DNA of 64,000 bases from Dermanyssus gallinae (taxonomy: Eukaryota; Arthropoda; Arachnida; Mesostigmata; Dermanyssidae), in contig QVRM01001260.1 in the NCBI GenBank assembly GCA_003439945.1, forward strand, positions 434,001-498,000, read 5' to 3'. Of the stretch, positions 12,326 to 24,696 are shown in pieces. Position 1 is the stretch's first letter. The number at the start of each line of letters is the position of its first letter. A program made the position numbers and the translations under genes. The notes beneath the pieces are model-generated. The model had not been told where the DNA came from, made no database searches, and saw nothing but the letters and a program-made list of their open reading frames with translations.

Positions 12326-12490
12326 TGCAAAGCCGCGACGACAGACCGCGTCTTTGGGGGATGGCTTCGTGGGGTGTGCAAGCCGCCTGGTCGCCACGGT
12401 GTAACGTAGAGTAAGCAATGCAGAGACTTGTAAGGTGATTTCAATTATAGGAATAACCAGTACGCAATGTATAAGCAGAAACGCATTCAT
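12326..12490 (-). CDS. Candidate first coding exon of an unknown secreted peptide
   Basis: An ATG at 12490 opens exactly 55 codons that end at a consensus donor GTAAGC (12325 downward), phase 0. The translation starts with a strongly hydrophobic segment (MNAFLLIHCVLVIPIIEI, residues 1-18) resembling a signal peptide. A hydrophilic Arg/Pro/Lys-rich part follows, with dibasic RR sites and one Cys (DAVCRRGFA at the end). Codons in the second half are GC-ending, unlike the AT-rich surroundings. I could not find a partner exon at lower coordinates, and no family is recognised, so this may be chance. Confidence 0.25.
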
Positions 12491-12647
12491 CTTGACAGCC
12501 ACACTATAGTATAGTGATTTATCGCTTTGACAAGATTGTCACGCACTGCACTAACGGGAGCATCTTAAAGGCTTTTTGGCCTAATTCTAGCTAATTAATA
12601 CATTTGGAGAATGGGAACGCCTAAAATAAAAACAAAACGTGTTAATA

Positions 12648-12738
12648 TTGCCATGAGTGGTTAACACAGTATAGTAAGGTGTTCACAGCTCCTCAAAGCT
12701 ATCAACGGCTAGTATGGAGTGTTTATATTGCATGCTTT
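12648..12738 (+). repeat. Dispersed ~90-bp direct repeat, copy 1
   Basis: Shares the blocks GTTCACAGCTCCTCAAAGC, ATCAACGGCTAGTATG and GTGTTTATATTGCAT with 13317-13407. Family unknown; copy 2 lies just upstream of a LINE fossil and might be part of its leader. Confidence 0.7.
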
Positions 12739-13316
12739 TTTTTTGCGAGTCTTACAGATCGACCGGTTGACGGTTAGGCTCATCTACAGATCTAGTTAAA
12801 CTTCTTCTGTTATCCTCGTATTTGTCCTTCTAAAGGAGTGGCTCAGGGCCTGTGCCAGTAAACCGGTAGGAGAAGCAGATAGATGTCTCGGCTGTCACAC
12901 GGCAGCCACTTGTTTCTTGTTGGTCGATCTAATTGATAGCGGCTTAATCGAACATTAATCGTGTTATTGTTCACTCGTAGTATATCGTCCGTATGCATCC
13001 ATGTATTATGTATATATTTAGACATCTAGGCATATCGTTCCGTCGAGCACACAATTTAGACGCGGTCACTGTACCCCAAACGCCAACCTGCTGGATCATA
13101 GCGCAACTGAGCGGGTCATTGCGCCCAATCATCAGTCATCAAAGTCGTCATTGTTCGTATTAGCAATCTCAGCCTGCATGGCGATACAACCAGGCCCAAA
13201 CATGTTTACTTCTAATACCTTGAGAGTAGAATGCTGACTCGTGAAACCGGCGACCCCCGTTCCCGGCGAGAAAATTTCATCAAGGTGCCGATATATATAT
13301 ATATATATAGGTTTTA

Positions 13317-13407
13317 TTATTCTCATGAGTGGTTTACATTTGTACAGAGGTTCACAGCTCCTCAAAGCCATCAACGGCTAGTATGTAGTGTTTATATTGC
13401 ATATCTT
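13317..13407 (+). repeat. Dispersed ~90-bp direct repeat, copy 2
   Basis: Second copy of the unit at 12648-12738, in the same orientation, preceded by a short (TA)n run at about 13290-13309. Confidence 0.7.
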
Positions 13408-13479
13408 CTTATCGTATTATTTATTGTCATTATGATTATTATCGTGTTCGGGTCATATTAGAGTAAAGTACCTAAATAG

Positions 13480-15260
13480 TATTGCGGAGGTGGAGGTGGC
13501 GGTGACGCAAAGCCCTCCAAGAGGAAAAAGGCGAAGGAGCTCTTTGAGCAGAAGGACTAGTTGCAGATACGTCGGCAGCGGACCCACGGGGTTAGCTGGC
13601 CGACAAAGATGTTAAAGTTGATGCAGTATTTAAACTGCATACGAAAGGTAAAGGGGCTGTATTTTGCGTTTTTTCCGAGAGTAAGGACTTTGTGCGGTGC
13701 TCCAAGGAGGATTTCTGGATAAAGAGTGTGTATTTCCATCGCTAGAACGGCGCCGCTCCGTACGAGAAAATGGTCATGCAAAACTTTGTGGCTAAAAACG
13801 GTCCTCGCTTCTCGAAATGACTAGATAGTGGTACAGAGGTGTGTTCGGAGGCAACCATACCTCGACGAATACTACTGTATAACTGTGAGGGTCTCAAAGG
13901 GGCAATGGATCTGATGCCAGATGATTTGTTTCGAGAAATAAACAAAGCCCTCATTTCGACGGATTGCAACGGTTTCACCAGTTGGTCGCCAGGCGGGCAG
14001 ACCAATAGAAGGACTTTCAGTCTATCTATGTAACTATTTGTGCCCCATGCGATGTATAAGAAAATATGAATAATATATAAAACTTTCATCCAAAAGTGTT
14101 AAATCGTCGTGTTTAACCTTCTTCCGATTTTAAATTCTGCAGAAGTTACGGACGTCGTATTCGCTGGACTCTCGGGTCTTGACTCTCCAACAATCGCTGA
14201 AGGTGACTTTAATTGCAGAATTGATGAGGAAGCCAATGACGACAAAGGAAGTTCTCCTGTGTGCTAATGCACGTAATGACTTCACCTACGTCTGCCATAG
14301 CGGCAGGAGTATCATAGACTTATTGTTTCATAACCTTAATAGTGCTGAGCCTCAGAGCTTCGAAGTTCTAGAGCTTGCTGCAAGAAATCATCTACCTGTA
14401 CTAGCTATATTACGCGTCCCCGCTCTAGGGAAGGAACAGAAAAAACGTTCACAGATGAAGCCGACCCGTCAACTCGATCTAGCCGCTATTGAGGGTGTTT
14501 TGGTCGGAAGTGGTGTGAATGCCTGCTGTCGGCCTTTCAAAAAAGTGATACAGAGAGCAGTCAAATGGAGAAAGTTCAAGTCGCGGAGCTCCCGGCCGTA
14601 GTTCTTCCGAACATGCTAGGCGAGAGGAAGCTTGTCTACTCGAACAAACAGAAAGGAAGCCCCATGCCTACATAAACCGCTCTCGTAAGGGGGTACGCCA
14701 CTCACTGAATGACGAGCAGGTAGAACGTCACTTGACAAATCTGCTGTTCAACCCTCACGTGAAAAAACTCGGCTGCAGAGATTGAGTTTCCATTTACACT
14801 AGAACAGCACACAATGAATCTTCCCTTTACGGAAGAAGAAGTGTGCCGAATTATCCGATTCTTTACTAGATGGAAAAGTAGTGGTCCAGATCGGGTCTAC
14901 TACGAACAATGGGTGCAATCGGAGTCTCTCTTGAAGGAAATCGTCTTTGATTTATTTAATAGAATTGTGGAGGAAGGGTGGATGCCCAGAGTTTGGCATA
15001 TTGCTAGGCTTTCTCTGGTATCTAAGGGCAAACGCGGCGACGATAGAACTGACCCAAATCTGTACCGGGAGTGGCGTCGGAGCGAAGGCTCAATAAAATG
15101 TTCTGTAAGCTGATTCTTGAAAGAATTGCAAATGTAGCAAACCATGCCCTGCCTCCAGAGTAGTTCGGATTCAGAAAGGGCATGAGAACCCGCGACGCCA
15201 TTCACGTTTTGCAATCCGAAGTAGAGCGGGCAGTGTCTCGTCCAGGAGGCCGCCTGTATA
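13480..15260 (+). mobile_element. Non-LTR retrotransposon fossil (N-terminal region, endonuclease, RT start)
   Basis: Collinear, frame-broken coding pieces. About 13600-13820 (ADKDVKVDAVFKLHTKGKG ... MVMQNFVAKNGPRFSK) has no named domain. From 13839 (PRRILLYNCEGLKGAMD) there is a likely endonuclease start. At 14179-14601 there is the endonuclease C-terminal half (NDFTYVCHSGRSIIDLLF, ending ...ARNHLPVLAIL). At 14814-15113 there is the RT entry (FTEEEVCRIIRFF, KSSGPDRVYYEQW, GWMPRVWHIARLSLVSKGK), continuing to FGFRKGMRTRDAIHVLQSEV at about 15166-15225. The architecture is that of an endonuclease-type (apurinic-like) LINE. Stops and frameshifts show it is dead, and the RT catalytic centre is not visible. 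Confidence 0.7.
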
Positions 15261-15727
15261 AAGTCTTTATTGAGTCAAGGCCTTTTACAAGGCTTCGCGC
15301 AATCTTATGATCGACAGCTTTAGACATTTTGGCATATGTGGAGCTCTTCTGCGCGTAGTTTCTACGATGACACGCTGTTGGTCGAGGGAAGGAGCGGCGT
15401 GCTTGAGCTAACGCAGAATGTTGGGACTCCTCATGGGGGTCCGTAGTCAGCGAAAATGATTTTTTTTATACAGGAGGGGGAAATGCTTTTAGGCACGCAG
15501 TGCAGGACTACATGCCGGCTGGTAGCTCGATGACTACCAAAGCCTTTGTATTACCTGCTAAAACCTTCATACCTCTTGTCATCCCCCGTAACCGGGTCCT
15601 ATAGGTAAAACTAATATTGCTCACAGTTAAGGGGGGGGGGGGGAGTCTCTAATACTATCACAACCTTTCGTGTAACTGTCCGCACCGGCTCTTGTTTGAA
15701 ACTCTGTAAATTAATTTTTCTTGCAAA

Positions 15728-16290
15728 TCAGGCCCTCACACAGCTCATATCTGGGCACCATTCGTTAAATCGACCGCCACTGAGACCACATCCACAATCA
15801 CGCCAATAACTTCGCCAACCGCATCGTTTACAATGGAGTCGGAGGCGCGTCGTCGTACAGCCTCCTCCTTGGCCATCATGATTCCTGTTATTGCACGCGC
15901 AAGTCTGTTCCACTTTACTCGAGACTCCAACATAATTTATTGGAGCGACAACATCCTTTAGATCTAAAGTATCTCCGAGCAGCTCGCCTCTTGGTACTCT
16001 CCATGCCGGGCAGTGGAACACCGTATGTTCCGGTGTGTCTCAGGCTATCATGTTGCAGAAAGTGCAGATGTCCGAATTCATCTTTCCTATCCTCTTTAAA
16101 TACGCCTGGAACTCCCCATGACCTGTAAGGACCTGTGTAATGTGGTAGGTCAGTTCTCCAACGGGTCTATCCATCTAAAGCCTGATGTCGGGAATAAGCG
16201 TCTTAACAGGAAAACCAGGTTCGCCTCCTTGAATGGCGTCCCACTCACGTTGCCACTCCCCCATCATCTGCGAATGGGCATCGTTATGAT
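15728..16290 (-). mobile_element. Non-LTR retrotransposon fossil, C-terminal HCCC/CCHC domain
   Basis: On the minus strand one frame, interrupted by two stops, reads TYHITQVLTGHGEFQAYLKR, then CTFCNMIA, then DTPEHTVFHCPAWRVPR. The 'GHGxFxxYLxR ... CxxC ... EHxxFxCPxWxxxR' pattern is characteristic of the C-terminal end of R1/I-group LINEs. It opposes the fossil at 13.5-15.3 kb, so they are different insertions. Confidence 0.7.
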
Positions 16291-16555
16291 CAAACAGGGA
16301 ATCCAGCGAAAAGGAGCTTACCTGGACACAAATCGACGAGGGCGCGGTATTCTATAGCTGTTACTTCTTCCCCAACAGAAGCCAAGATACATTTGCTGAA
16401 TGTCTCATTCGTCGGCACTTTACGTACACACAAAGTCGAGCAGCATAAATGGCAAGAAGAACTGCCAGGTAAAGTAATCTTGAGCAGACAGTACTGCGGC
16501 CTTTTCCGACAAGGGTCAAAGAGGACGACTGGATTTTATTTAGTAGGTTTATGAG

Positions 16556-16710
16556 TCCCGTCGAGCCCGGTGGCGTGGTGCATTTGTCTGCGCTTCGCGA
16601 CCGGAGGAGACACATAGGTGCACGGGTTCGAGCCCTACTGTTGCACATTTGTATTTATGGGTGTACATCTATGAAGCAATGCGAAAAGCCGTCCCGCGGA
16701 CGTTAAATCT
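16556..16710 (+). repeat. SINE family A copy
   Basis: Near-complete copy in the sense orientation: GAGCCCGGTGGCGTGGTG (A-box region), GGGTTCGAGCCC (B box), GAAGCAATGCGAAAAGC and GGACGTTAAA body blocks. Confidence 0.75.
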
Positions 16711-16895
16711 TGTCTGAGCCCGAACGAAGTTTGGGTTTGTGAGCCTCACACTACTGAGGCTTTAACAACGACGCCCGGTGTGCATAATGCAATCTTAAGC
16801 CCGGGGAGGAAGGGAGCGACGGAAGATAGCGTCGAATGGAGAAAAATAATCAGCAAACTCTTTAACCTATCGCACTTTTTCTCCCCTATTTCTAG

Positions 16896-17182
16896 GCAAT
16901 TCGCCGACCAGCCGCGCCGTCCCGACCGTTCCGACGATTAGCGACGACCGCGCGCAACTTCGATCCGCGCCGCATGTTTCGAAGTACTGCCGCGTGCGCA
17001 AGTCGCTGCCGCAGCTGGCCGAGCAGGTCGGGGCGGGCTACCGAATCAGCCACATCACCCCGGCAGTGGTTCGCCGGGTTGGTTACGCGGCCGGGCGGCT
17101 GGACAAGATCGGTGGTAGCAGCGGCGGCGGCGGCGGCGGCATCGACAGCAGCAATAGCGCGACGGTTCACTTGTTGTCGTAG
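16896..17182 (+). CDS. Candidate terminal exon of an unidentified gene
   Basis: A strong acceptor (pyrimidine tract ending TTTCTAG at 16889-16895) opens a frame of 94 codons plus TAG (17180-17182). The first two bases complete an upstream codon. In this frame nearly all third positions are G or C, while neighbours are AT-rich, which argues for coding. The product includes KYCRVRKSLPQLAEQVGAGY, then RISHITPAVVRRVGYAAGR, and ends with a Gly6 run and HLLS. No family is recognised. Upstream exons were not found; the 16 kb before it is mostly transposon debris. A donor-like GTAAGT occurs 9 bases after the stop, so an internal exon in another frame is possible but has poorer codon bias. Confidence 0.45.
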
Positions 17183-17189
17183 CAGCAGC

Positions 17190-19945
17190 AGTAAGTAAGT
17201 AGTCCGCTGTCCATCTTGGCAAACAACAACGTTGTTTGCTTGCTTAGCCGGTTACAGTTACACTAGCAAAAGAGATAGTTTAGAAGTGAGCTAACCAGGC
17301 AACTCCAACCAGCCAGCCAGCCAACGAACGGAAGAGAAAGAAAACGTGTGAATGGGTAAATCAGTGAGAGGCACACCGGCCACACACAAACAGACAGACA
17401 GACAGACAGACGAATTGACGGCCAGGCCACATAGAGCTCTATCGGCTGGTAGAGCCAACCTTCGTATCGACAGGTATAGCGATACATAGCTAGCTAGCTA
17501 GATAGACAGATAGATAGATAGATATCTACGTGCCTACGTACGTGTATATGAACTTACGACGACGACGACGACAACAACAACAACAACAACAACAACGACA
17601 CCGTCGAAGAACAACGTGCGTGCAACGTCGACAGCACCAACACCACAAGTCCCTTGCTACCCCCAGTTGCCTGCAGCAGCAGTGGTGATGATAGTAGTCG
17701 AACACTTCTAGAGAAGAAGAAGAGTAGTAAAGTTCCAGTAGACGGACGAATTGTCGGCCGGCCGCTCACCAAACAACCGGAGGAATCGCCATCGTCGCAG
17801 GTTGTTGACGCGTTGCTTCGTGGCCAGTATCGCGTCGCCAATCGCCGTCGTTCGCGACGACACCACAACTTCTTCCGAAGCACGCTGCAACCGAACTGAG
17901 TGAGTGAGTGAGTGACGGTGACGACGACGACGACAACGACAACAACAACAACGTATTCCTCCTACAGTTTACCTACTTTGAGAGGCTTTAATTAAGGTAT
18001 ATCTATCTGATCGTCCACCAACCAACCAGCCAATCAATCAACTAACCGGTCGATCTATTATTATTATTCTATACGCTACAATTGGAGATCTCCGGTAGCG
18101 GTGGTTATAGTGACCAGTCGTCGCAATTGTCATCGTTGTAAATTTTTACTTGGATTACTTCTATTATTATTATTATTATTATTTATTACATTTTTTAGTA
18201 TTTCTCTACAATTGTGGGACCCGAACGTGTACCCGCGTAGGCTCATCCCCCTCCCTTTTCTCAATCCATAGAGCCGATGATATTATTATATAATAATAAT
18301 TTTTATTATTATGGACAACATTATCATCATGGCCATCGACACCATCTGCACGTAGCACGCTCTGGTAGACATTCGAATTGTAGGACTGGTTAGCTTAGTA
18401 CTTTTAGAAGAAGACCATAGCCATAATTGCTATTCACTGTTCATCTTTGCCACAGCGGCACCGGCACCATCTGCTGCTGCGGTTGCTTCTTATTCTTCCT
18501 CAGCTAGCTTAGCTGCTTGCGTCTCAACGCAAATAGTAACGAGTAGCTAACTCCCGGAAACTCTCCCTGCTCGAGTAGTTTGCGATTGTCTTTTTGTTAT
18601 CTAAGTTTACAGTTACGTCGTCGCAGCTGTTGTTGTTGGTGGTGTTGTTGTGGTCTTTAGTGTTGTTGTTATTGTCGTTGTCGTCGTCGTCCTCGCCATC
18701 ATAGTTGCAGCCACATTGCAATCAACTGTACTTTTCTGTCTTAGCAGAGCAAGTAGTACAATATAGTTCTGTGGATAGGACCAGGTGAACACCACTGTGG
18801 ATAGGATCGAGCAAACACCAAAAACATACGGCCTGGTTTATGTGGACCTGGTAACGTTTTGACTCTGCATGCGTGGCCTTGTGACGCGTATCTTATCTTT
18901 AGACATTCATTCCGCAGTTACTTGTCAGTCAGTTGCTGCGAACTCGGAGAACCAACCAGTCGACATATCACACACACATACAAATCACATTCCATAATCA
19001 TCAACGTCGTCGTCGACATAATGTCACCATCATCAATCAACTCTAACGATTAACGTCGTAGCAAATCAATTCTTTTTCACCTAGTATTTATTTTCTTTTG
19101 TTGAGCGTTAATTAGGCAAGCACAGCACTTATCTCCGCATTCACTGCAAGAGTTGTTTTCGTTTGTGGCATCGTCATTTTTCGCACAACAAAACATCAAC
19201 AATAACGGCAACAACACTCGTTCTATAGTACCACCAGGAGTCAGTATTGCTGCCAATGTATGCTGATGCCATTTTATATGTTCCGCTTCTTCGTTGCTCG
19301 TGTTGTTTTTTTTTTAATGTATTTTTGTCGTTGTTTGTTGTGCTTATACGCCGCCAGACCTGACGACCGTGCTGTTACGGGCTTGTGGTGTGCATTTTGA
19401 CGATCGACTTGAGGTTACAGAGAGTTACTCCTACTGATTTATTGATCGACTGAAAGACATTTATTTATGCATCTATTTTATTCGAAAGATCTTCTTGACG
19501 TCTCACGAGCGTTGTTGTATTTGTTGTTGACCACCTCCACTACGACCCAACAGCAACACCAACCAGTGCGGCTAGTACTGGAGGTGCGTGCACGAGGCCC
19601 CTATTACCCGTGAGGCTCCCAGAGGATCTTCTCAATTTTCTGCTTCAGCTTCCTTTCTTCTCTTGCCATCATCGTGCCCGCACTGTGCTTGTGTGAGCGT
19701 ATCCGTGTGTGTGTGTGTGTGTGCGTGTTTGTGCAATATGCTTGTGCAATGTACGAATCATTGTATAATATGTAACAAAGGTTGTCGATTTTCTTTCGTA
19801 CCTAGAACGACGATATTCTACCTGACCCTCGAGAGAGTCACCAAGAGAGCCGGCACCAGCCAGTAAAGCAGACGGCAACAACAACGACCATAACAGTAAT
19901 AACAACAACAATTGAGTGAAGGCGACCAGCTGCCACAACAACAAC
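17190..19945 (+). other. Simple-repeat-rich 5' region of SND1
   Basis: Dense low-complexity DNA: CAGA and GATA runs (17392-17522), (GAC/CAA)n at about 17556-17597 and 17923-17952, TGAG repeats near 17897, (ATT)n at about 18163-18186, and (GT)n at about 19706-19722. No protein-coding exon is recognised. It likely contains the SND1 promoter and 5' UTR, but I cannot place a transcription start. Confidence 0.5.
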
Positions 19946-20202
19946 ATGGCGAATACAGGTGCCACAAACCCGCAGCCACAGCCTACCGGCGAGATCATCC
20001 GCGGAAACGTGAAAAAGGTAAGCGTAGAAATGAAGTCAGTCGTTTGTTTTCATGTATTATTAGTATGCACGTTTTTTGATACTTTGCTGATTTCGCCGCT
20101 GAGTAACCTCCTCAGTACAGACGCTGCGTGCTTTAGGGTGTATTTGCAAGTACTCATTAATTAAAGTATGAGTTTCATTAATTTATTTAAGTAATATATA
20201 TA

Positions 20203-20266
<64 letters not shown>

Positions 20267-23200
20267 TTCACAAAAAAACTTTACTAACGTTCTTTTGCTT
20301 GCATGTAGGCATGATTGCTAACTATTTATTTAATAATTATTTATTAAGACAATTGTGGGGAACAAGTGCGCTAGAATTTGATCGTGCGTCCGCTCGGCCC
20401 ATGCCGTCCACAATAAAAGCTGCGTTCCGTCAACCAAAGACATCATCTTTCTCAAAAACTGTGCCTTGATTACCCGTAAATGCCATTCCTCCATGCATCT
20501 CGTGATCTCTTTTAGGATCTTATCCGTCCTTAAGCTGATGCGGCCCAATGTATCAAGGGCCACCGATACAAAACAGTAACTTCCTAAACGTTTAGCGAGT
20601 TATTTTGTTGCTTCTTGGGGTTTGCGTGTTCTGCGACACATTCAGACTCATTTGAGCTGTGGCGCAGGTAGGACCTACCTGCGCCGAGGTACACGAGATG
20701 GTGACGCTCCAGACTAAGCCTTTACCGTGTTCCCACCACAAGGCAATAGTGAACCCCCTGTCTTCTTGTCTTTCTGACCATTTCTTTGAGTTCTGCGTTT
20801 CCTGTCACCCTGTGCCTGCATTTTAAAGACACGTTTATGGGTTTGATCATTCCCAACTAGTTAACCACTTAGAAAGAGCATTACCAAAAAAGCCACTTAA
20901 AGAAAAACCATTACAAAAAGGGCTTACAGACGGATGGTTTATCCTGATAGCGAAAATCATGCCGCTAGAGTTGAGATTGCGCATGGCGGTGAGCTACCGT
21001 GAGGACAGGGCCAGAAACCATCTACCACCGTAGCGATGTTGTGTCGTTATGAAAGCACGTCATACAATTATAGACAAAATACCACTATGATGTGTTGTGA
21101 TGTTTGCACACAACACTTTGTGAGAGCAAATGTCTATTGTTTTGAGCTTTCTCTATCTGTCGAGCCCGGTGATGGCGTGGAGGGTGTATTTGCCTGCACG
21201 CCTCGCGACTGGGAGAGACACATAGGTGCGCGGACGTTCGAGCCCCTCACCGTTGCACATTTTGTATTTATGGGGGTCATCCGTCTATGAAGCAGTGCGA
21301 AGAGCAGTTTCGTGAACGGTAATTTTTGGCTAAGGGTGTGACAGCCCGTAAAGTTTATTGCTATTATTTCTCGATCTAGAGAAGTTACGAATGTAACGAC
21401 GACGTGCTGGCTCTTCTTTCTAGTCGAAGGCTAGAGATACGTCGTCAAAGGACGACGATCATTAAAAATGACAATCATGACAGCAATGCAGATGGATTCT
21501 CCTCTGATTCGGTATCATGGCGGTGCTGGGCGGCGGCTTTTTCCAGCGTTTCTCCAGCGAGCCCGTGGGCACCTCCCAGTGGGCCCATGGGCACTTTCTC
21601 CAGTGGGCCCGTGGGCACTTAATCAATTAATCAATCGATCGATCACTCGATCAATCAAACCTAATAAAATAATAAAAAAAAGAAATAGGGTTTTCATGGT
21701 TCTCAATTTAAACGAGGTGAAAGCCGGAGTGGATTAAAAATCGACCATGATCGCGAAAAAAAAAAACGGGGAGCACAGATGTCTCAATAGCAGAAGAGAT
21801 GGTGCATTCAACCCCCTCCCCCAATTAAAAGAAAACCTAATACAACAATAAATATCATACAACAATATATTGTATCGTCGTACCGACACTCACTGCACAG
21901 TCACACAGGGCAGTTGCAGCATTAAGTTGCCGCGTTCGTTCACTAGGCGGCTCGTGATGATTATTGTTCGGCGTTGGCCGGCGTTTCCGGTACGACGTGC
22001 GCGGTATGTTATGTTATCGTCAGTTATCGTGTGGTGGTGGTAGTAATGGTCGTGGCTGGCTGACGCTGATATGGCCGCGGCGCGTGCGGCCGCGTCACGG
22101 TAGCAGGACTAGCAGGACAGCAGTCGTGGCTGCTTGTTTGTCGTTCGCGTTGCCTCCTGCTGTTGGCGTTCTTCAACAGCTGTTCTTTGTGCTGCTGCTG
22201 CTTCCCAGCTATACGCTATTGCTGCTAGCTAGCTCGTTCGTTTGTTCGCTGTTAGGGACTAGTCCCCGCCTGTCCAACCGCCCGCCGATGTGAGTGGGTG
22301 TCATCATCGTTGTCGTCATCATCAATCATCATCATCATCATCATTGTCGTCGACGTCGCCTGCTCGCCAGCTAAACCCTACACGCTGGTCTGGCCTTTAG
22401 ATTATCGCCTGTCTGTCTGCCTGCCGCCGGCTATCGAGCAAAGAATAAGAGGGAGAAAAAGAGGAAAGCCGCTACACAAAAACTGGGTGGAAACGGAAAG
22501 GGGGAACAGGTCAAACCTCCTCCTCCCCCTCCTTCTCCTCCTTCTGCTCGCACCCCCCCCCCCCGTCGCTCCTTTGCCCCGCCTCTGCCCGCTGCGAGAG
22601 AGAAACGCTCGTCTACCTGAATTGGTTGCCTGCTTTTATGTATATACATAAGCACCACTCCCATTTATATATATATATATATATGACTTGATGCTTATAT
22701 GTATGTATGTGTAAATTTTATAGTATATAAATATCTATATATTTATGGAACTGGTTTGGTGGCTGCGTAACGTTTCGCTGTGGCGAAGTCAATGCGGAGA
22801 CGAAGATTACGTTATTACGCTCTGTCACGTGCAGACTTGGTACCCTAGGAAGTATATCTATACGCGAAATGAAATTGCTTTCCTGGGGTACGGATGAAGA
22901 GTGTTTCGTTCTTTTGACCTTGACCATTCTCGGTTTGTACTTGGCTTGCTGAAATTATTTGGAACTGTTTTTTTTTCACTACACACCTGCACTATAATAA
23001 AGAATATTTTTCGTCTCCTACGGGCTTGAGGCTAATCCCGAGGCATATCTCGAACGCACCGAGGGCCGGACATGTGAAGATATATATGGTTTGCCCAACA
23101 GTTCTTCGTTCTGGCAACATGGCCGCTGACTCTCAGTGGTACGGTTCATTATTTATTCCCAATGAGCATCGCTCGAGCCGGCGACACCCCCGGTAGATGA

Positions 23201-24311
23201 CCACATGCACTGAGAAATAGCATACCTGCACCGACAGATACCAACGCTACATTTGTTTGAATTTTATTGTATTCTTCTTGGTGTGGTTATCCGTGGATGT
23301 TTTTTCTCTTTCGATAAGAACTGTTTGTCCACATGTGTCTGTCGGAACATAGTTCGGGTGGTGGGGACCCCAATGGGAACAGATTTTTTTGGTTCAAGGT
23401 TTGCACGTCGTGCGTTCGTAAAAATACACGTTAGCTTAAAGCGGAGAACGACGACTAGGTAGGGGAACCGCATAAACTCCTGTAAACAACGCAATGTATA
23501 TAATATTATATCATGTATATATAATATCCATTTACAGGGGGTCTTATCGAGGAAAGTTTTCCTCTTCACAAATTGCCCAAAGGTGTGCTGCATTCTTTAT
23601 CAGTGATGACTAGACGGTATTCCAGATGCGAGCATAAACGTTGCGTTAGTGTATCCGCTATCTTGGAAGCTGAAATGTTTTTATTTGTATTAGGGCTGCT
23701 CTCTTGAATACACAGTTTTGTTCTATTTGGCTCTACATTGAAGTGACAAATCGAGTGAAGGCGAACTTCGGCCACTTCTCAAACGCATTGTTAGCTGTTC
23801 CGAGTCTTGCGATGCCCCCAGTCAGTCCTACCGTATATTTTTTAGCAGTCGTCTGCAAACGACTCATACTACATAACGTTGGGCATCACCACCGCCTAAC
23901 AACATGTCTGTAGATGTGTACTAATGTGTTGTTGGGGGGTATCCGGACGTGGCACACAGGTGAATTCGGCCGATACGCTCGTTATGTGCGTCTTTGGACC
24001 TGATCGAACCCCGAGCGACGTGGTCGTCCATCTTGCGAATCTTGTCGCGCCCAAGGTAAGAACAATGACGACTTCAAGAGAATTTGCCCTTCCTTGCCCT
24101 GAAGACTGATCTACTTGGAACATTGCATGTGGTGCTTTGATAGTGAATATTCTAGAAAATGGACGATTGACGCATTTGAAACATGTTTGTTGACGTTATT
24201 TGAATGTGTGGTAGGTGATTTGTTTATTTGGAAGCATAAAGGACGAATTTAGCTAGAAATAAGACACAACGTATGGACCGGGCAATGATGACAGGCTGTT
24301 GTTGTTGTTAG

Positions 24312-24346
<35 letters not shown>

Positions 24347-24629
24347 AATGGAAGGCCACGGGCAGGACAAGCAGGCATATAACCGTCCGTTTTGCTGTGA
24401 ACGGTTTTCACCATCTCTTATGCCAGAAAGACGCTTATCATGAATCCTGTGGCACATGTGTTTGTAAATACTGTTATGGTATATGTGTAAGATATCAGTG
24501 CAGTGCAGTCTTCTCGCTAACAAGGCTGGCACTGAGCCATTTTTATATTTAATATCATTACAAGGCTGTACTAATGTTTATCATACTATTGTAAACTTCG
24601 CACAACCTGGTGTGGAAATAAATCATGTG

Positions 24630-24696
<67 letters not shown>

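Noticed and set aside
17263..18795. Ser-, Leu- and Thr-rich open frames
   Set aside because: Products of CAA, CAG, GAC and ATT simple repeats; open in several frames and without conserved content.
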